Source: an uncultured Flavobacteriaceae bacterium
Lineage (GTDB): Bacteria > Bacteroidota > Bacteroidia > Flavobacteriales > Flavobacteriaceae
Reading direction: 5' to 3'
DNA length: 64,000 bases
Assembly (NCBI GenBank): GCA_905182575.1
Contig: CAJJCA010000002.1
Span: 35,124 to 99,123 of the forward strand
In this document: positions 1-11,293 of the stretch, in pieces
Numbering within the stretch: position 1 is the stretch's first letter
How the letters are laid out: every line of letters begins with the position of its first letter
Translations under genes and position numbers: made by a program
Notes under the pieces: model-generated
The model's input: the letters and a program-made list of their open reading frames with translations, nothing else
Databases searched by the model: none
What the model was told of the DNA's origin: nothing

Positions 1-1348
1 GATGACGCTATTTCTTTTAAGAAACTAGAGAATAATAAAACTGAAATTGGAATTCATATTGCAGACGTTTCACATTACATCAAGCCAGACACGATTTTAG
101 AAGACGAAGCACTCAGCAGGGCTACTTCTGTATACTTAGTTGACCGAGTGGTTCCAATGTTGCCAGAGATCCTCTCTAACGGAGCGTGTTCACTTCGACC
201 TAATGAAGAAAAATATACTTTCTCATCTGTTTTTATTGTAAATGAAAGAATGGAGGTTGAAAAAGAATGGTTTGGTAAAACAATAATAAATTCAGATAAA
301 AGGTTTTCTTATGAAGAAGTTCAATATATTTTAGATTCGGAATCTCCTTTGGTCTCTGAAACCGTTTCGTTAACCGAAGAAAGCTATACCGTTTCAGATG
401 ATATCTTTAATGCCATCACAAACCTAGATAGGTTTGCTAAGATTCTTAGAGAAAAAAGAATGCGTAAAGGTGCACTTTCATTTGATCGTGTTGAAATTAA
501 ATTTAATCTTGATAAAGAAAATAATCCAGAAAGTGTTTTTTTTAAAAGTTCACAAGATGCGCACAAACTCGTGGAGGAATTTATGCTACTGGCCAATAGA
601 AAAGTTGCGGAATTTATTGGTAAACAAAAACCAATAAAACCATTTGTTTATAGAATTCACGATTTACCTGACGAAGATAAATTGATAAATTTAAAAGGAG
701 TGGCTTTAAAGTTTGGTTATGATTTGAATTTAGATTCAAAAGGATTAAATAAATCTTTAAATAAATTATTATCAGAAAGTTCGGGTCAAAATGAACAGCA
801 ACTTATAGACACGTTGGCCATTCGGTGTATGAGCAAGGCAGTATATACTACAAAAAATATTGGTCATTACGGACTTGGCTTTCGAATATTATACTCATTT
901 TACCTCGCCGATCAGAAGGTATCCCGATGTCATGGTACATCGTTTATTAGAGTCTTATTTGTCAGGAAGCACTACAGCCAATAAAGAAACGATTGAAGAA
1001 GCCTGTCATCACTCCTCTCAAAGAGAAATACTAGCGACAAAGGCTGAGCGTGATTCTGTTAAGTATATGCAGGTTAAGTTCATGCAAGACAAGATAGATC
1101 AAGCTTTTGAAGGCGTAATTTCAGGCGTCACTGACCGTGGTATTTATGTTGAAATAATCGAAAATAAATGTGAAGGTTTAGTTAGAGTCTCCGAAATAAA
1201 AGGAGATTACTATAATTATGATAACGAAAACCATTGCTTGGTTGGAGAAAAACACAAGAAGGTTTACCAATTAGGTGGAACTGTTAGTGTTGCCGTCAAA
1301 AAGGCAGACTTATTAAAAAGACAATTGGATTTTATTTTAGTGGATTAA
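1..1348 (+). CDS. rnr: Ribonuclease R, 5'-partial, one frameshift
   Basis: RNB-family 3'-5' exoribonuclease that degrades structured RNA in the cytoplasm. The gene enters from the left edge, so the N-terminal cold-shock domains are absent. The first readable residues (DDAISF, IGIHIADVSHYI) are the RNB catalytic core with its metal-binding aspartates, and the last ~70 residues form an S1 RNA-binding domain (FEGVISGVTDRGIYVEI). The frame changes near 883: GHYGLGF must join EYYTHFTSPIRRYPD, the conserved RNB motif, and removing one c from tttcgaa restores it. The track starts at 148 and 860 are therefore artefacts. The identity is secure; whether the frameshift is real is doubtful because the whole window carries such breaks. 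Confidence 0.93.
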
Positions 1349-1386
1349 ATTAATAATTAATTAATTTTGATAAAAAATAATAGTTT

Positions 1387-2100
1387 ATGTTGATTAGAAT
1401 TAATACCCTCTCCCTTCTTCTTGTTTTTATGTTAAACACTACTCTCGCTCAGGAAAGAATCGAAAACCTAGAAGCTCCTGCTGAAAGAGTACTTAATGTC
1501 GACGCCTTTTTTAATTTAAAACTCTATTCAGGAATTGAACTTAAATTAATTAAATCAACTGAAAACAAGTTGGTTATAATAGGAGAAAATAGAATGGATG
1601 TTGTTGTAAAAAACAAAGGAAACACTCTAAAAATCCGCCATTCTTTCCAGCACCTTTTAGATCGTTCTTTCACCTATATTGAATTGCACCACACTGAAAA
1701 TCTCGACAGAATCCACACTTATCAAGGGAGCAAGCTCGAGACCACTAGTGTGAATAAACAGATCAGTATCACACTCAAAGTGCAAGAAGGATCTACAGTC
1801 AATTTTTCTTTTGACGGAGAAAAGTTAACATCCCGTGTGGCCTCTGGAGGTAAATTATTTCTTAAAGGTAAATCTACAAATCACGAACTAACGGTATTCA
1901 GCGGCGGTGTTTGTGAGGCAGAAATATTTGAAACACAACAGACAAAAGTAAGCGTTACCGCAGGGGGCCTTTCTTATGTTAAAGCGTCTGAGCTTATCGA
2001 CGCCAAAGTAACAGCAGGGGGTACCATTCGTATACACGGAAGACCCAAAAAGCTAGTCACTCAAAAGAATATAGGCGGGAAAATAATAGAGATGAATTAA
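1387..2100 (+). CDS. DUF2807 (GIN domain) exported protein
   Basis: Exported protein of 237 aa with a Sec signal peptide (hydrophobic residues 7-20, probable cleavage after TLAQ). The rest reads as the repetitive beta-helix of the head GIN domain (DUF2807): AFFNLKLYSGIELKL near residue 40, then glycine-rich turns such as VTAGGLSYVKASEL and VTAGGTIRIHG towards the C-terminus. The family is common in Bacteroidota and often annotated as a putative auto-transporter adhesin head, but its function is not established. It lies 38 bp after rnr in the same direction and is closed by a hairpin just after its stop codon. Confidence 0.85.
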   Translation: MLIRINTLSLLLVFMLNTTLAQERIENLEAPAERVLNVDAFFNLKLYSGIELKLIKSTENKLVIIGENRMDVVVKNKGNTLKIRHSFQHLLDRSFTYIELHHTENLDRIHTYQGSKLETTSVNKQISITLKVQEGSTVNFSFDGEKLTSRVASGGKLFLKGKSTNHELTVFSGGVCEAEIFETQQTKVSVTAGGLSYVKASELIDAKVTAGGTIRIHGRPKKLVTQKNIGGKIIEMN

Positions 2101-2101
2101 A

Positions 2102-2125
2102 AAATCCCGCACAAAGACGGGATTT
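2102..2125 (+). terminator. Hairpin terminator after the DUF2807 gene
   Basis: Perfect 8-bp stem AAATCCCG/CGGGATTT with an 8-nt loop, beginning two bases after the DUF2807 stop. It sits between that gene and the convergent tRNA-Cys and may serve both strands, since the stem has A-rich and T-rich flanks. Confidence 0.7.
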
Positions 2126-2127
2126 AG

Positions 2128-2198
2128 AGGCATCGAGCGGATTCGAACCGCTGTACGAGCTTTTGCAGAGCTCTGCCTAGCCACTCGGCCACGATGCC
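2128..2198 (-). tRNA. tRNA-Cys (GCA)
   Basis: 71-nt cloverleaf on the minus strand. The acceptor stem GGCATCG pairs with CGATGCC, the T-loop is GGTTCGAATCC and the anticodon loop CTGCAAA gives anticodon GCA. The discriminator base is U73, the known identity element of tRNA-Cys. CCA is not encoded. Confidence 0.96.
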
Positions 2199-2236
2199 AT
2201 TCGGCAAAAGTAACAAATTTTGATCTTTAGTAAAGC

Positions 2237-2593
2237 TTAACGACATCCTTTTCTTATAATACTTACTTCTCCTACATTTCCACCCATAGGAGGGTTTTGT
2301 TTTGAAACCATAACCCATACTTTTTGAACAGTAGACATACTTTTCAAAATCCGCCTTACAATCCTGTCGGCCACATTTTCGAGTAGCTTAGAGCGAACTG
2401 CCATTTCTTCTTCGACAATTTGATAAAGCGTAACGTAGTCTAAAGCGTCGTTGAGATCGTCACTTTTAGCAGGTACATCTAGGTTTGCACTAACTTTCAA
2501 GTTAACGATGTAATCGCTTCCAATCTTTTTTTCTTCCTCTAGGCAACCATGGTAGGCATAGATTCGTATGTCCGTCAGTTTTATCTGTCCCAT
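2237..2593 (-). CDS. folB: Dihydroneopterin aldolase
   Basis: FolB cleaves 7,8-dihydroneopterin to 6-hydroxymethyl-dihydropterin in folate synthesis. The 118-aa length is normal. The N-terminus (MGQIKLTDIRIYAYHGCLEEEK) carries the YHGC-EEE substrate-binding segment, the middle has the DYVTLYQIVE signature, and the C-terminal VWVMVSKQNPPMGGNVGEVSI includes the conserved K-P-P-G region. It is transcribed away from glnS; a TATCTTTG -7 box lies about 15 bp upstream of its ATG. Confidence 0.93.
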   Translation of the reverse strand: MGQIKLTDIRIYAYHGCLEEEKKIGSDYIVNLKVSANLDVPAKSDDLNDALDYVTLYQIVEEEMAVRSKLLENVADRIVRRILKSMSTVQKVWVMVSKQNPPMGGNVGEVSIIRKGCR

Positions 2594-2607
2594 TTTTTTA
2601 CTTTGTG

Positions 2608-2615
2608 CAAAGATA
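2608..2615 (-). promoter_or_regulatory. Bacteroidota -7 box for folB
   Basis: TATCTTTG on the minus strand matches the TAnnTTTG -7 consensus of Bacteroidota sigma-ABfr promoters and lies 15-22 bp before the folB ATG. No clear TTG -33 box at 17-23 bp spacing was found. Confidence 0.55.
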
Positions 2616-2655
2616 TAATAACACGATTATTTTATTCATACCCATAAGCTTTTAA

Positions 2656-2663
2656 TATATTTG
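2656..2663 (+). promoter_or_regulatory. Bacteroidota -7 box for glnS
   Basis: TATATTTG matches TAnnTTTG and ends 14 bp before the glnS ATG, implying a very short leader. The -33 region is only A/T-rich. The site lies in the divergent folB-glnS gap. Confidence 0.5.
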
Positions 2664-2677
2664 TCAAAATCTAAATC

Positions 2678-4344
2678 ATGTCAGAAAAGGCATTAAACTT
2701 TATCGAGCACATCATTGAGGAAGACCTTAAAGAGGGCTTATCCCAAGAAAATTTACGTTTTCGTTTTCCTCCAGAGCCTAATGGTTTTTTGCACGTTGGC
2801 CACATTAAGGCGCTTTCATTAAATTTTAATTTAGGAAAACGCTATAAAGCTCCAGTAAACCTTCGTTTTGACGACACCAATCCCGCTAAAGAAGAAACGC
2901 AATTTGTTGAGGCAATTAAAGACGATATTAAATGGCTTGGTTTTGAATGGGACAAGGAGTGCTACGCTTCTGACTATTTTCAACAACTCTATGATTGGGC
3001 ACATCTTTTGATTGACAAAGGCCTTGCTTATGTTGATTCTCAAGGTTCTGAAACCATTGCCGAACAGAAGGGAACCCCGACGAAACCTGGACAAAACAGT
3101 CCTTTTCGTGAAAGATCCGTGGTAGAGAATAAGGCACTTTTTTCTGAAATGAAAGACGGGAAATTTGAAGCTGGTGCACATGTTTTGCGTGCCAAAATTG
3201 ACATGGCTGCTCCAAACATGTTGCTGAGAGACCCCGTTATTTATAGAATTCTTTACAAAACACATCACCGCACTGAAGACGTCTGGTGCATCTATCCGAT
3301 GTATGATTGGACTCACGGCGAGTCTGATTATATAGAAAACATCTCGCATTCATTTTGTTCATTAGAGTTTAAACCCCATAGAGATTTATACGATTGGTTT
3401 TTAGATTCTCTTTCTCCTCTTAAAGGCATAAGACCCAAACAAAGAGAATTTGCAAGATTGAACCTTTCTTATACTGTTACAAGTAAAAGAAAACTAAAAA
3501 ACATTAATATCAAGGGCATGTAACTGGTTGGGATGACCCTCGAATGCCAACCGTCAGTGGCTTACGAAGAAGAGGTTATACACCGGAGTCGTTGCAAAGT
3601 TTTGTAAACACAGCTGGTGTAGCAAAAAGAGATAACGTGATTGACGTGTCTCTTTTAGAATTCTGCGTTAGAGATCATTTAAATCAAGTTGCCCCTAGGG
3701 TAATGGCGGTTCTTGACCCGATTAAACTAACCATCAAAAATTATCCTGAAGGTGAGGACGAAATCCTTATGGGAGAAAACAATCCAGAAGACGAAAGCGC
3801 AGGTACCCGAGAAATTCCATTTTCAAGGGATTTATATATAGAAAGAGAAGATTTTAGAGAAGAAGCCAATCGTAAGTTTTTCCGTTTGACATTAGGCAAA
3901 GAAGTTCGTTTAAAAAACGCCTATATAATTAAAGGTGAAGAAGTTATAAAGGATGACGCTGGTAATGTCTTGGAGATCATTTGTTCTTATGACCCTTTAA
4001 GTAAAAGTGGATCTGGAACGGAGGAAAGCCAGCGGAAAGTCAAAGGAACACTTCATTGGGTCTCACGGACTCATTCCAAGGCAATATCAGTAAACCTTTA
4101 CGATCGACTTTTTTCCGTACCTGAACCAGATAAAAACAAAGATGAAGATCCGAGTAACCACATCAACCCTGACTCCTTAAAAACAGTTAAAGGTTTTATT
4201 GAGCCTAATTTGGTTAACACTAATTCTGGAACCCATTTCCAATTTCAACGTTTGGGTTATTTTATTGTTGATACGGAAAGTTCAGATCAAAACTTAATTT
4301 TTAATAGAACCGTGGGTCTTAGGGACACTTGGCAGAAGAAGTAA
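2678..4344 (+). CDS. glnS: Glutaminyl-tRNA synthetase, one frameshift zone
   Basis: Class I aminoacyl-tRNA synthetase that charges tRNA-Gln directly, about 555 aa once joined. Visible signatures are RFPPEPNGFLHVGHIKA (HIGH motif as HVGH), RFDDTNPAKE, and YTVTSKRKL (the KMSKS-equivalent loop). The anticodon-binding beta barrels follow and end NRTVGLRDTWQKK. The frame breaks between about 3495 and 3525: the track reads SKRKLKNINIKGM-stop, while the expected GHVTGWDDPRMPTVSGLRRRGYTPES continues in another frame right across that stop. More than one base change seems needed to restore a smooth alignment. Loss of an essential synthetase is unlikely, so sequence error is the better reading. Confidence 0.93.
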
Positions 4345-4360
4345 ACTTTATTCTTTAGGT

Positions 4361-5281
4361 TTACTTTTTCAAATTTTTCTTTTTCATTTCCTCTCCTATT
4401 TGATTGCTTGCTGAAAAGGAAGCAACCATGTTGTTAAGCATGTCACTACCCGCTTGTGGAGAGTTAGGAAGTAGAATCAAATTAGCTGTTTGTCGACTCT
4501 CCTATTGATTGTAATGTGTCCCATATTAAACTACCACGATTAGGGCTGAAGCCTCCTGAGAGTTTATTCCTACACCATTTAGCACATCAACAGACTCCTC
4601 CAGACCTCTTGCGATTTCACGTCTTTGGTCGGCGATACCTTGTCCTTGCAAGCGCTTGCTCTCTGCTTCTGCTTTTGCTTTTTCGACGATCAATATTCTT
4701 GCTGCATCTCCTTCATATTGAGCAGCAACTTTTTGTCTTTCAGCCGCATTAATTTTATTCATTGCAGTTTTTACTTCAGAATCAGGGTCAATATCGGTTA
4801 CCAAGGCTTTTATGATGTCGTAACCATAATTAATCATGGCTTCATTAAGCTCTCCCTTAACTGCGTTCGCAATTTCGTTTTTCTTTTCAAAAACGTCATC
4901 CAGCTTCATTTTAGGAACAACAGCCCTTACAACATCAAATACATAAGAGGTAATTTGATCCTGAGGAAAATCTAATTTGTAGTAATGCATCAAAGACCTT
5001 TTCAACCAGTATTTTATATTGAACAGACACTTTCAATTTAACAAAAACGTCATCTATTGTTTTGGTCTCTACGATCACATCAAGTTGAAGAATTCTTAAA
5101 CTAACCCTTCCTGCGATTCTGTCTACTAAAGGAATTTTTATGTGTAGCCCTGATTGTCTGATGCCAAGAAATTTTCCAAAACGCTTTCAACAATTGCAGC
5201 CGTTTGTTGTTTGACAACAAAGATTCCTGATAAAATTGCAAATAGTAAAAGAAAAAACAGAATAATTGAAATAACGTCCAT
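4361..5281 (-). CDS. SPFH (stomatin/prohibitin-like) membrane protein, frameshifted
   Basis: Membrane-anchored SPFH-domain protein of the stomatin/HflK-C type, usually involved in membrane microdomains or protease control. The ATG at 5281 starts MDVISIILFFLLLFAIL, a single N-terminal membrane helix, then VVKQQTAAIVE; the frame is lost near 5165 and again near 4990. The longest intact piece (4526-5005) holds LDFPQDQITSYVFDVVRA, the SPFH core and the coiled coil KAKAEAESKRLQGQGIADQRREIARG. A third break near 4530 leads into the C-terminus SNQIGEEMKKKNLKK, stop at 4361. It begins 10 bp after the gltX stop on the same strand, so the two probably form an operon. Confidence 0.8.
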
Positions 5282-5290
5282 GGTTTATTA

Positions 5291-6786
<1,496 letters not shown>

Positions 6787-6839
6787 TTAAAGATACTATA
6801 TGATTTCCTTGAATGAAATTATTTGTTTTTTCTTTATCC

Positions 6840-6847
6840 TATATTTG
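6840..6847 (+). promoter_or_regulatory. Bacteroidota -7 box deciding the ybeY start
   Basis: TATATTTG fits TAnnTTTG. Transcription from it would begin near 6853, downstream of the ORF-track start at 6823, which supports the TTG at 6862 as the ybeY start. Confidence 0.5.
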
Positions 6848-6861
6848 CAATAAAATTTATT

Positions 6862-7278
6862 TTGATAAGGTTTTTTCACAACAAATTCTTGACGCTAAAT
6901 GAAGATGCCCTCGCGATGTGGTTGGAAAAAATTGCTCATGCGGAAGATTATAAAATTGATAAAATGGATTATAATTTTATTGATGCGAAGGATTTGTTAA
7001 AGCTAAACGAAAGACATTTGGACCACGACACCTATACTGACATTATAACCTTTGACTATAGCGAGGGAAATACTGTTCTTGCGGAAGCATTTATTAGTAC
7101 AGATGCACTAAATGAAAATGCAAGCAAGTTCTGTCAAAGTATTGCAAATGAGTCTCTTAGGCTTATTGTTCATGCTTTATTGCATTGTGTTGGTTACAAT
7201 GACAAGACAGATCAAGATAAAAAGGTAATGCGTGAAAAGGAGTCTTTTTACATTGACTTGTTCCACGTGAAACAATAA
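6862..7278 (+). CDS. ybeY: Endoribonuclease YbeY (rRNA maturation)
   Basis: Zinc-dependent endoribonuclease used in 16S rRNA 3'-end maturation and ribosome quality control; 138 aa from the chosen start. The core [19 protein letters not shown] is typical. The metal motif is [11 protein letters not shown]: two histidines and an aspartate in the third position, a form I associate with Bacteroidota. I prefer the in-frame TTG at 6862 ([17 protein letters not shown]) because it aligns with the family N-terminus and the putative -7 box lies just before it. The last codons (LFHVKQ-stop) are also a complete parS site. mnmG begins 4 bp after the stop. Confidence 0.87.
   Translation: MIRFFHNKFLTLNEDALAMWLEKIAHAEDYKIDKMDYNFIDAKDLLKLNERHLDHDTYTDIITFDYSEGNTVLAEAFISTDALNENASKFCQSIANESLRLIVHALLHCVGYNDKTDQDKKVMREKESFYIDLFHVKQ
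7259..7274. promoter_or_regulatory. parS site 1 (ParB/Spo0J binding)
   Basis: TGTTCCACGTGAAACA is an exact match to the 16-bp chromosomal parS consensus TGTTNCACGTGAAACA. It lies within the last codons of ybeY and 8 bp before the mnmG start. ParB loads here to organise the origin region. A second site lies after mnmG. Confidence 0.85.
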
Positions 7279-7282
7279 TAAT

Positions 7283-9155
7283 ATGTTCGACGGAATTTAT
7301 GATGTAGTTGTTGTTGGAGGCGGACATGCTGGTGCTGAAGCAGCTGCTGCAGCAGCGAACATGGGGTCTAGGACCCTCTTGGTTACGATGAACCTTCAAA
7401 CTATTGGGCAGATGTCTTGCAATCCAGCAATGGGCGGAATTGCAAAAGGTCAAATTATTAGAGAGATTGATGCTCTTGGAGGAGGCTAGTGGTATTGTTT
7501 CTGACAAAAGCGCGATTCAGTTTAAAATGCTAAATCAATCTAAAGGACCCGCAATGTGGAGCCCACGAGTTCAATCCGATCGAATGATGTTCGCAAAGAT
7601 TGGAGAGACAATGCTAGAGCAAACGCCTAATCTTGATTTTTATCAAGACATGATACAAGACATAATTGTTAAGGATGGTCAAGTCAAGGGCGTGATGACT
7701 TCCTTAGGAATTTCTATTCACGCCCATACTGTAGTTCTTACAAATGGCACCTTTCTTAATGGACTCATCCATATTGGCGAAAAAAATTATGGAGGCGGTC
7801 GTGCAGGTGAAAAAGCATCAACGGGTTTGACTCAAAGTTTGGAATCCCTAGGCTTCGAATCTGGAAGAATGAAAACCGGAACTCCTCCAAGGGTAGACGG
7901 TCGCTCTTTAGATTACAGCGTTATGGACGAACAGCCGGGAGACGCTAATCCCTCCAAGTTTAGTTACACCAACACCAAGTCGTTGGTCGAGCAACGAAGT
8001 TGTCACATAACTTATACGAGTCTTGAAGTTCACGACATGTCTAAGAACAGGTTTTGATCGTTCACCAATGTTTAATGGAAACATTCAAAGTACAGGGCCT
8101 CGTTATTGCCCTTCCATAGAAGATAAGATTGATCGCTTTGCGGATAAATCCCGTCATCAAATTTTTGTTGAGCCTGAAGGCTGGAAGTACCGTTGAGGTT
8201 TATGTTAATGGTTTTTCAACGTCCCTACCAGAAGACATTCAGTTTAAAGCCCTGCGAGCAGTTAAGGGTTTTGAAAAGGTCAAGTTTTTTCGCCCTGGAT
8301 ATGCCATTGAATATGACTATTTCCCTCCCACCCAATTATCAAATTCCTTAGAGACTAAGCTAATAAAAGGTTTGTTTTTTGCAGGACAGATTAATGGAAC
8401 AACGGGTTACGAAGAAGCTGCCTCCCAAGGGTTGATGGCTGGAATCAATGCCCATTTAAAAACGAAGGAAGAACCTGCCTTTGTTTTAAAAAGGAATGAA
8501 GCCTATATTGGTGTTCTCATTGATGACTTAATTACCAAAGGAACCGATGAGCCTTACAGGATGTTTACATCTCGTGCGGAATACAGAACCTTATTGCGGC
8601 AAGACAATGCAGACATTCGGCTAACCTCATTGTCCTACGAACTTGGACTTGCAGATGTTAATCGATTAAAAGCTGTAGATTATAAGGTTGCTAAAACCGA
8701 AAAGCTAATCTCTTTTCTTAAGAATCAAAGCTATACGGCGGCTGAGGTTAATCCAATTTTAACAAATAAAGATTCTGCGCCGGTTAAGCAATCTGATAAA
8801 ATTAGTAAAATATTCTCGCGCCCAAATGTTGATCGAAATGATATTGTTCAAATTAAAACAGTCTATGATTTCTTAGTAGCTGAGCAAATTGATGATACAA
8901 TTTTCGAACAAGCTGAGATTCAAATAAAGTATTCGGGTTATATTGAAAAGGAAATGATTAACGCTGAGAAACTCAATAAGCTTGATAACATCAAGATTCC
9001 ATCAAGCTTTGACTATGATGTCCTTGTCATCACTTTCTCACGAGGCCAAAGAGAAACTGAATAAGATCAAGCCCAGTAATCTTTCACAGGCTTCAAGAAT
9101 CAGCGGAATTAAACCGAGCGACATAAGTGTTTTATTAGTAAAGCTGGGAAGATAA
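7283..9155 (+). CDS. mnmG: tRNA uridine-5-carboxymethylaminomethyl(34) synthesis enzyme MnmG, multiple frameshifts
   Basis: FAD-dependent half of the MnmE-MnmG complex that modifies the wobble uridine; about 620 aa when joined. The N-terminus [22 protein letters not shown] is the dinucleotide-binding loop, followed by [24 protein letters not shown]. Later signatures are [56 protein letters not shown] and [16 protein letters not shown]. The frame is lost near 7485, 8040, 8145, 8185 and 9022; the last break hides the true C-terminus ([38 protein letters not shown], stop 9153-9155), which no track ORF shows. The gene is flanked by parS sites. Confidence 0.94.
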
Positions 9156-9156
9156 A

Positions 9157-9172
9157 TGTTCCACGTGGAACT
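9157..9172. promoter_or_regulatory. parS-like site 2
   Basis: TGTTCCACGTGGAACT matches the parS palindrome TGTTCCACGTGGAACA at 15 of 16 positions. It lies in the gap between mnmG and the next gene, about 1.9 kb from site 1. A track ORF reads through it as MFHVEL, but it is better taken as intergenic. Confidence 0.72.
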
Positions 9173-9173
9173 T

Positions 9174-10028
9174 ATGATGAAAAAAAACAAATCCAAATTA
9201 CTTTATAAGGTGAGAGACCACTTGGTTTCTCAAGAATCTTTTGATGTTTATTGGGATGAAAAGGAGCAATTTGGATGGACAGACTTTAAAAACACTTCCG
9301 ACTTGTCAGCGTATTATCAGTCAGAAGAATATTATTCTCATCAAGAGCAGCCGAAGACTTTTATTCAAAAAATTTATTCTTTTGCCAGAGGTTTAATGTT
9401 TCATTATAAGCATAATATAATTTCACCATTTTTATTTAAAGGCGCAAGTATTCTAGATGTAGGATCAGGTACTGGAGACTTCTTGTCTTTTATGAATTCA
9501 AAAGGATATGAAGTAACTGGAGTTGAAAACAATCCTAAAGCAAGCCTCATCAGCCAAAAAAATGACATAAAGATTCATGAAAACATAAGCAAATTATCCG
9601 ATAATTCTTTTGATTTGATTACACTGTGGCATGTATTGGAACACCTACCAGATCCCGAGGAAACCTTTAAGAACACATTCAACTTATTAAGTAATTCAGG
9701 TCACTTAATTGTTGCAGTTCCAAATATTTACAGTCTTGATAAAGATTATTATTGTGAAAATTGGGCAGGATTCGACGTCCCACGACATTTATGGCACTTT
9801 TCAACCCCTTTCTTAATCAACTTTGCAAGTAAATATAACTTTGAATTGATTAGAACAAAACCTCTTTTGTTAGATGCTCTGTACATTAGTTTTCTTTCAG
9901 AGAAGCACAAAGGAAGGCGCTTTTCTTTTTTAAGAGGTATGGTTAAAGGAGTGTATTTTAATCTTCGCGCCTTGAGATCAAGACGTTATTCTTCTCTTGT
10001 TTTTGTGTTTAAGAAGCAAGTTCTTTAA
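9174..10028 (+). CDS. Class I SAM-dependent methyltransferase
   Basis: Methyltransferase of about 284 aa, substrate unknown. The SAM-binding motif I is [28 protein letters not shown] near residue 100, followed by [21 protein letters not shown] (motif with acidic residue and HVLEH), and [16 protein letters not shown], a segment seen in Bacteroidota methyltransferases acting on envelope sugars or lipids. I set the start at ATG 9174 ([13 protein letters not shown]), because the track start at 9156 would place the parS-like palindrome inside the gene. Its 3' end overlaps the convergent holB by 20 bp. Confidence 0.82.
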   Translation: MMKKNKSKLLYKVRDHLVSQESFDVYWDEKEQFGWTDFKNTSDLSAYYQSEEYYSHQEQPKTFIQKIYSFARGLMFHYKHNIISPFLFKGASILDVGSGTGDFLSFMNSKGYEVTGVENNPKASLISQKNDIKIHENISKLSDNSFDLITLWHVLEHLPDPEETFKNTFNLLSNSGHLIVAVPNIYSLDKDYYCENWAGFDVPRHLWHFSTPFLINFASKYNFELIRTKPLLLDALYISFLSEKHKGRRFSFLRGMVKGVYFNLRALRSRRYSSLVFVFKKQVL

Positions 10029-11156
10029 CGTTCAATAAGCGCGTCATTTCCAAAGAAAAACTACTAAAAAGTATTTTCGGATTTGCATTTCTTTCTAAAT
10101 GATAGAGCGATTTTTCAATCAACCTAACAATCTGCATTATGTTCCCGCCATGTATATAAGGTGCAAGCTTTTTAAGATCAAAACCCGTGTATAGTTTAAG
10201 ATCACTCAATGGGTTTGCGCCATAGGAAATCATTAAGGTTTGTCTTACAAATTCAAGAGCATACTGAAGAAAAGCTTTTTGTTCCTCTCTTTGAAGTCCT
10301 GCAACTTTATCTGCCCAGGTCATTAGCTCAATCACTACAGACTTATTAGACTTTGCCTTGAACGCAGACCTTAAACAACCAATCCAAAGGTTTTCAAACA
10401 ACAGGGTGTTTTCGTGATTGGATGATATTTCCATTGCTTTTCTCCAACTACCATTTGACCCATTTACTGCTCCTGATATTTCCCCCTCTGGGATTAAATT
10501 TTTTAAACCAATTTCGATTTTATCAATCTTAATTGGAGGAACTGAGATTTCTTGACAGCGTGAAATTAATGTTGGTAAAAGTTTTTCAGTTTGTTCAGCA
10601 ATAAGAATAAAAAAAGAATTTTTTGGAGGCTCCTCAAACAGTTTTAGAAGTTTGTTTGTTGCATCCGTATTTAACTTATCCGCACCAAAAATCACCATTA
10701 CTTTATTACCACCACTATGTGATTTAAGGTTCATCTTATGATGAATTTTTTGGACTTCTTCTACTCCGATTATTCCTTGCTTGTTTCCCGCGTCAAGTCT
10801 TTTCACCCAATCGAAAACGTTACCATAAGGTTGCTCTGTCAAAAACTCCTCTCCATACCACCCTAAAATCATCAGAAGTCGACTTTGAGCTCTTGAGTAG
10901 AAGTATTTACAATCGGATAAACAAAATGAATGTCAGGATGATCCAATAACCTTTTAGAATCAACACCATTATTCTCTTTGATCTTTAGTTGATCAAATCC
11001 ATAAATAAGGCCCAACGAACACCCTAATGCCAAAGGAAGTCCTCCACGACCGTCTCTATCTATAAAAAGCTGAGAATGAGGGACTTGTCTCTCTGAAACC
11101 ATCACCCTAAAATGATTTTTTAGTCTATCTTGACCGATTATTTCATCGAAAAACAT
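10009..11156 (-). CDS. holB: DNA polymerase III subunit delta', one frameshift
   Basis: Clamp-loader delta' subunit, about 382 aa when joined. It starts [16 protein letters not shown] and has the usual non-catalytic nucleotide-site loop ([16 protein letters not shown], no GKT), as expected of delta'. The downstream part has [26 protein letters not shown] (sensor region of AAA clamp loaders) and [11 protein letters not shown] (SRC motif). The frame breaks near 10868 where TQELKVDF must join [17 protein letters not shown]. It is convergent with the upstream methyltransferase gene and has a divergent partner in pgk. Confidence 0.9.
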
Positions 11157-11271
11157 TAGCGAATAAATGAATTATTTGTATTAAAAGTAAACAATCTTAA
11201 TCGACTTTAGTTTTGATAAGTTAAATTTAGATTATGGAGTTTTAATGTGCGCATACCATTTTAAAAATTGT

Positions 11272-11279
11272 TATTTTTG
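11272..11279 (+). promoter_or_regulatory. Bacteroidota -7 box for pgk
   Basis: TATTTTTG, a TAnnTTTG match ending 14 bp before the pgk ATG in the 137-bp divergent gap with holB. No convincing -33 element. Confidence 0.45.
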
Positions 11280-11293
11280 AAAAAATTTATTCC

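Noticed and set aside
883-883. Programmed frameshifting in rnr and the many other split genes
   Set aside because: No slippery heptamer or following structure seen; breaks are spread at random over unrelated genes.
2831-3349. 172-aa minus-strand ORF inside glnS
   Set aside because: Shadow of a well-supported synthetase in another frame; no homology or RBS.
4625-4975. 116-aa plus-strand ORF opposite the SPFH gene
   Set aside because: Antisense to a conserved coding region; cysteine/phenylalanine-rich composition is the shadow of the coiled coil.
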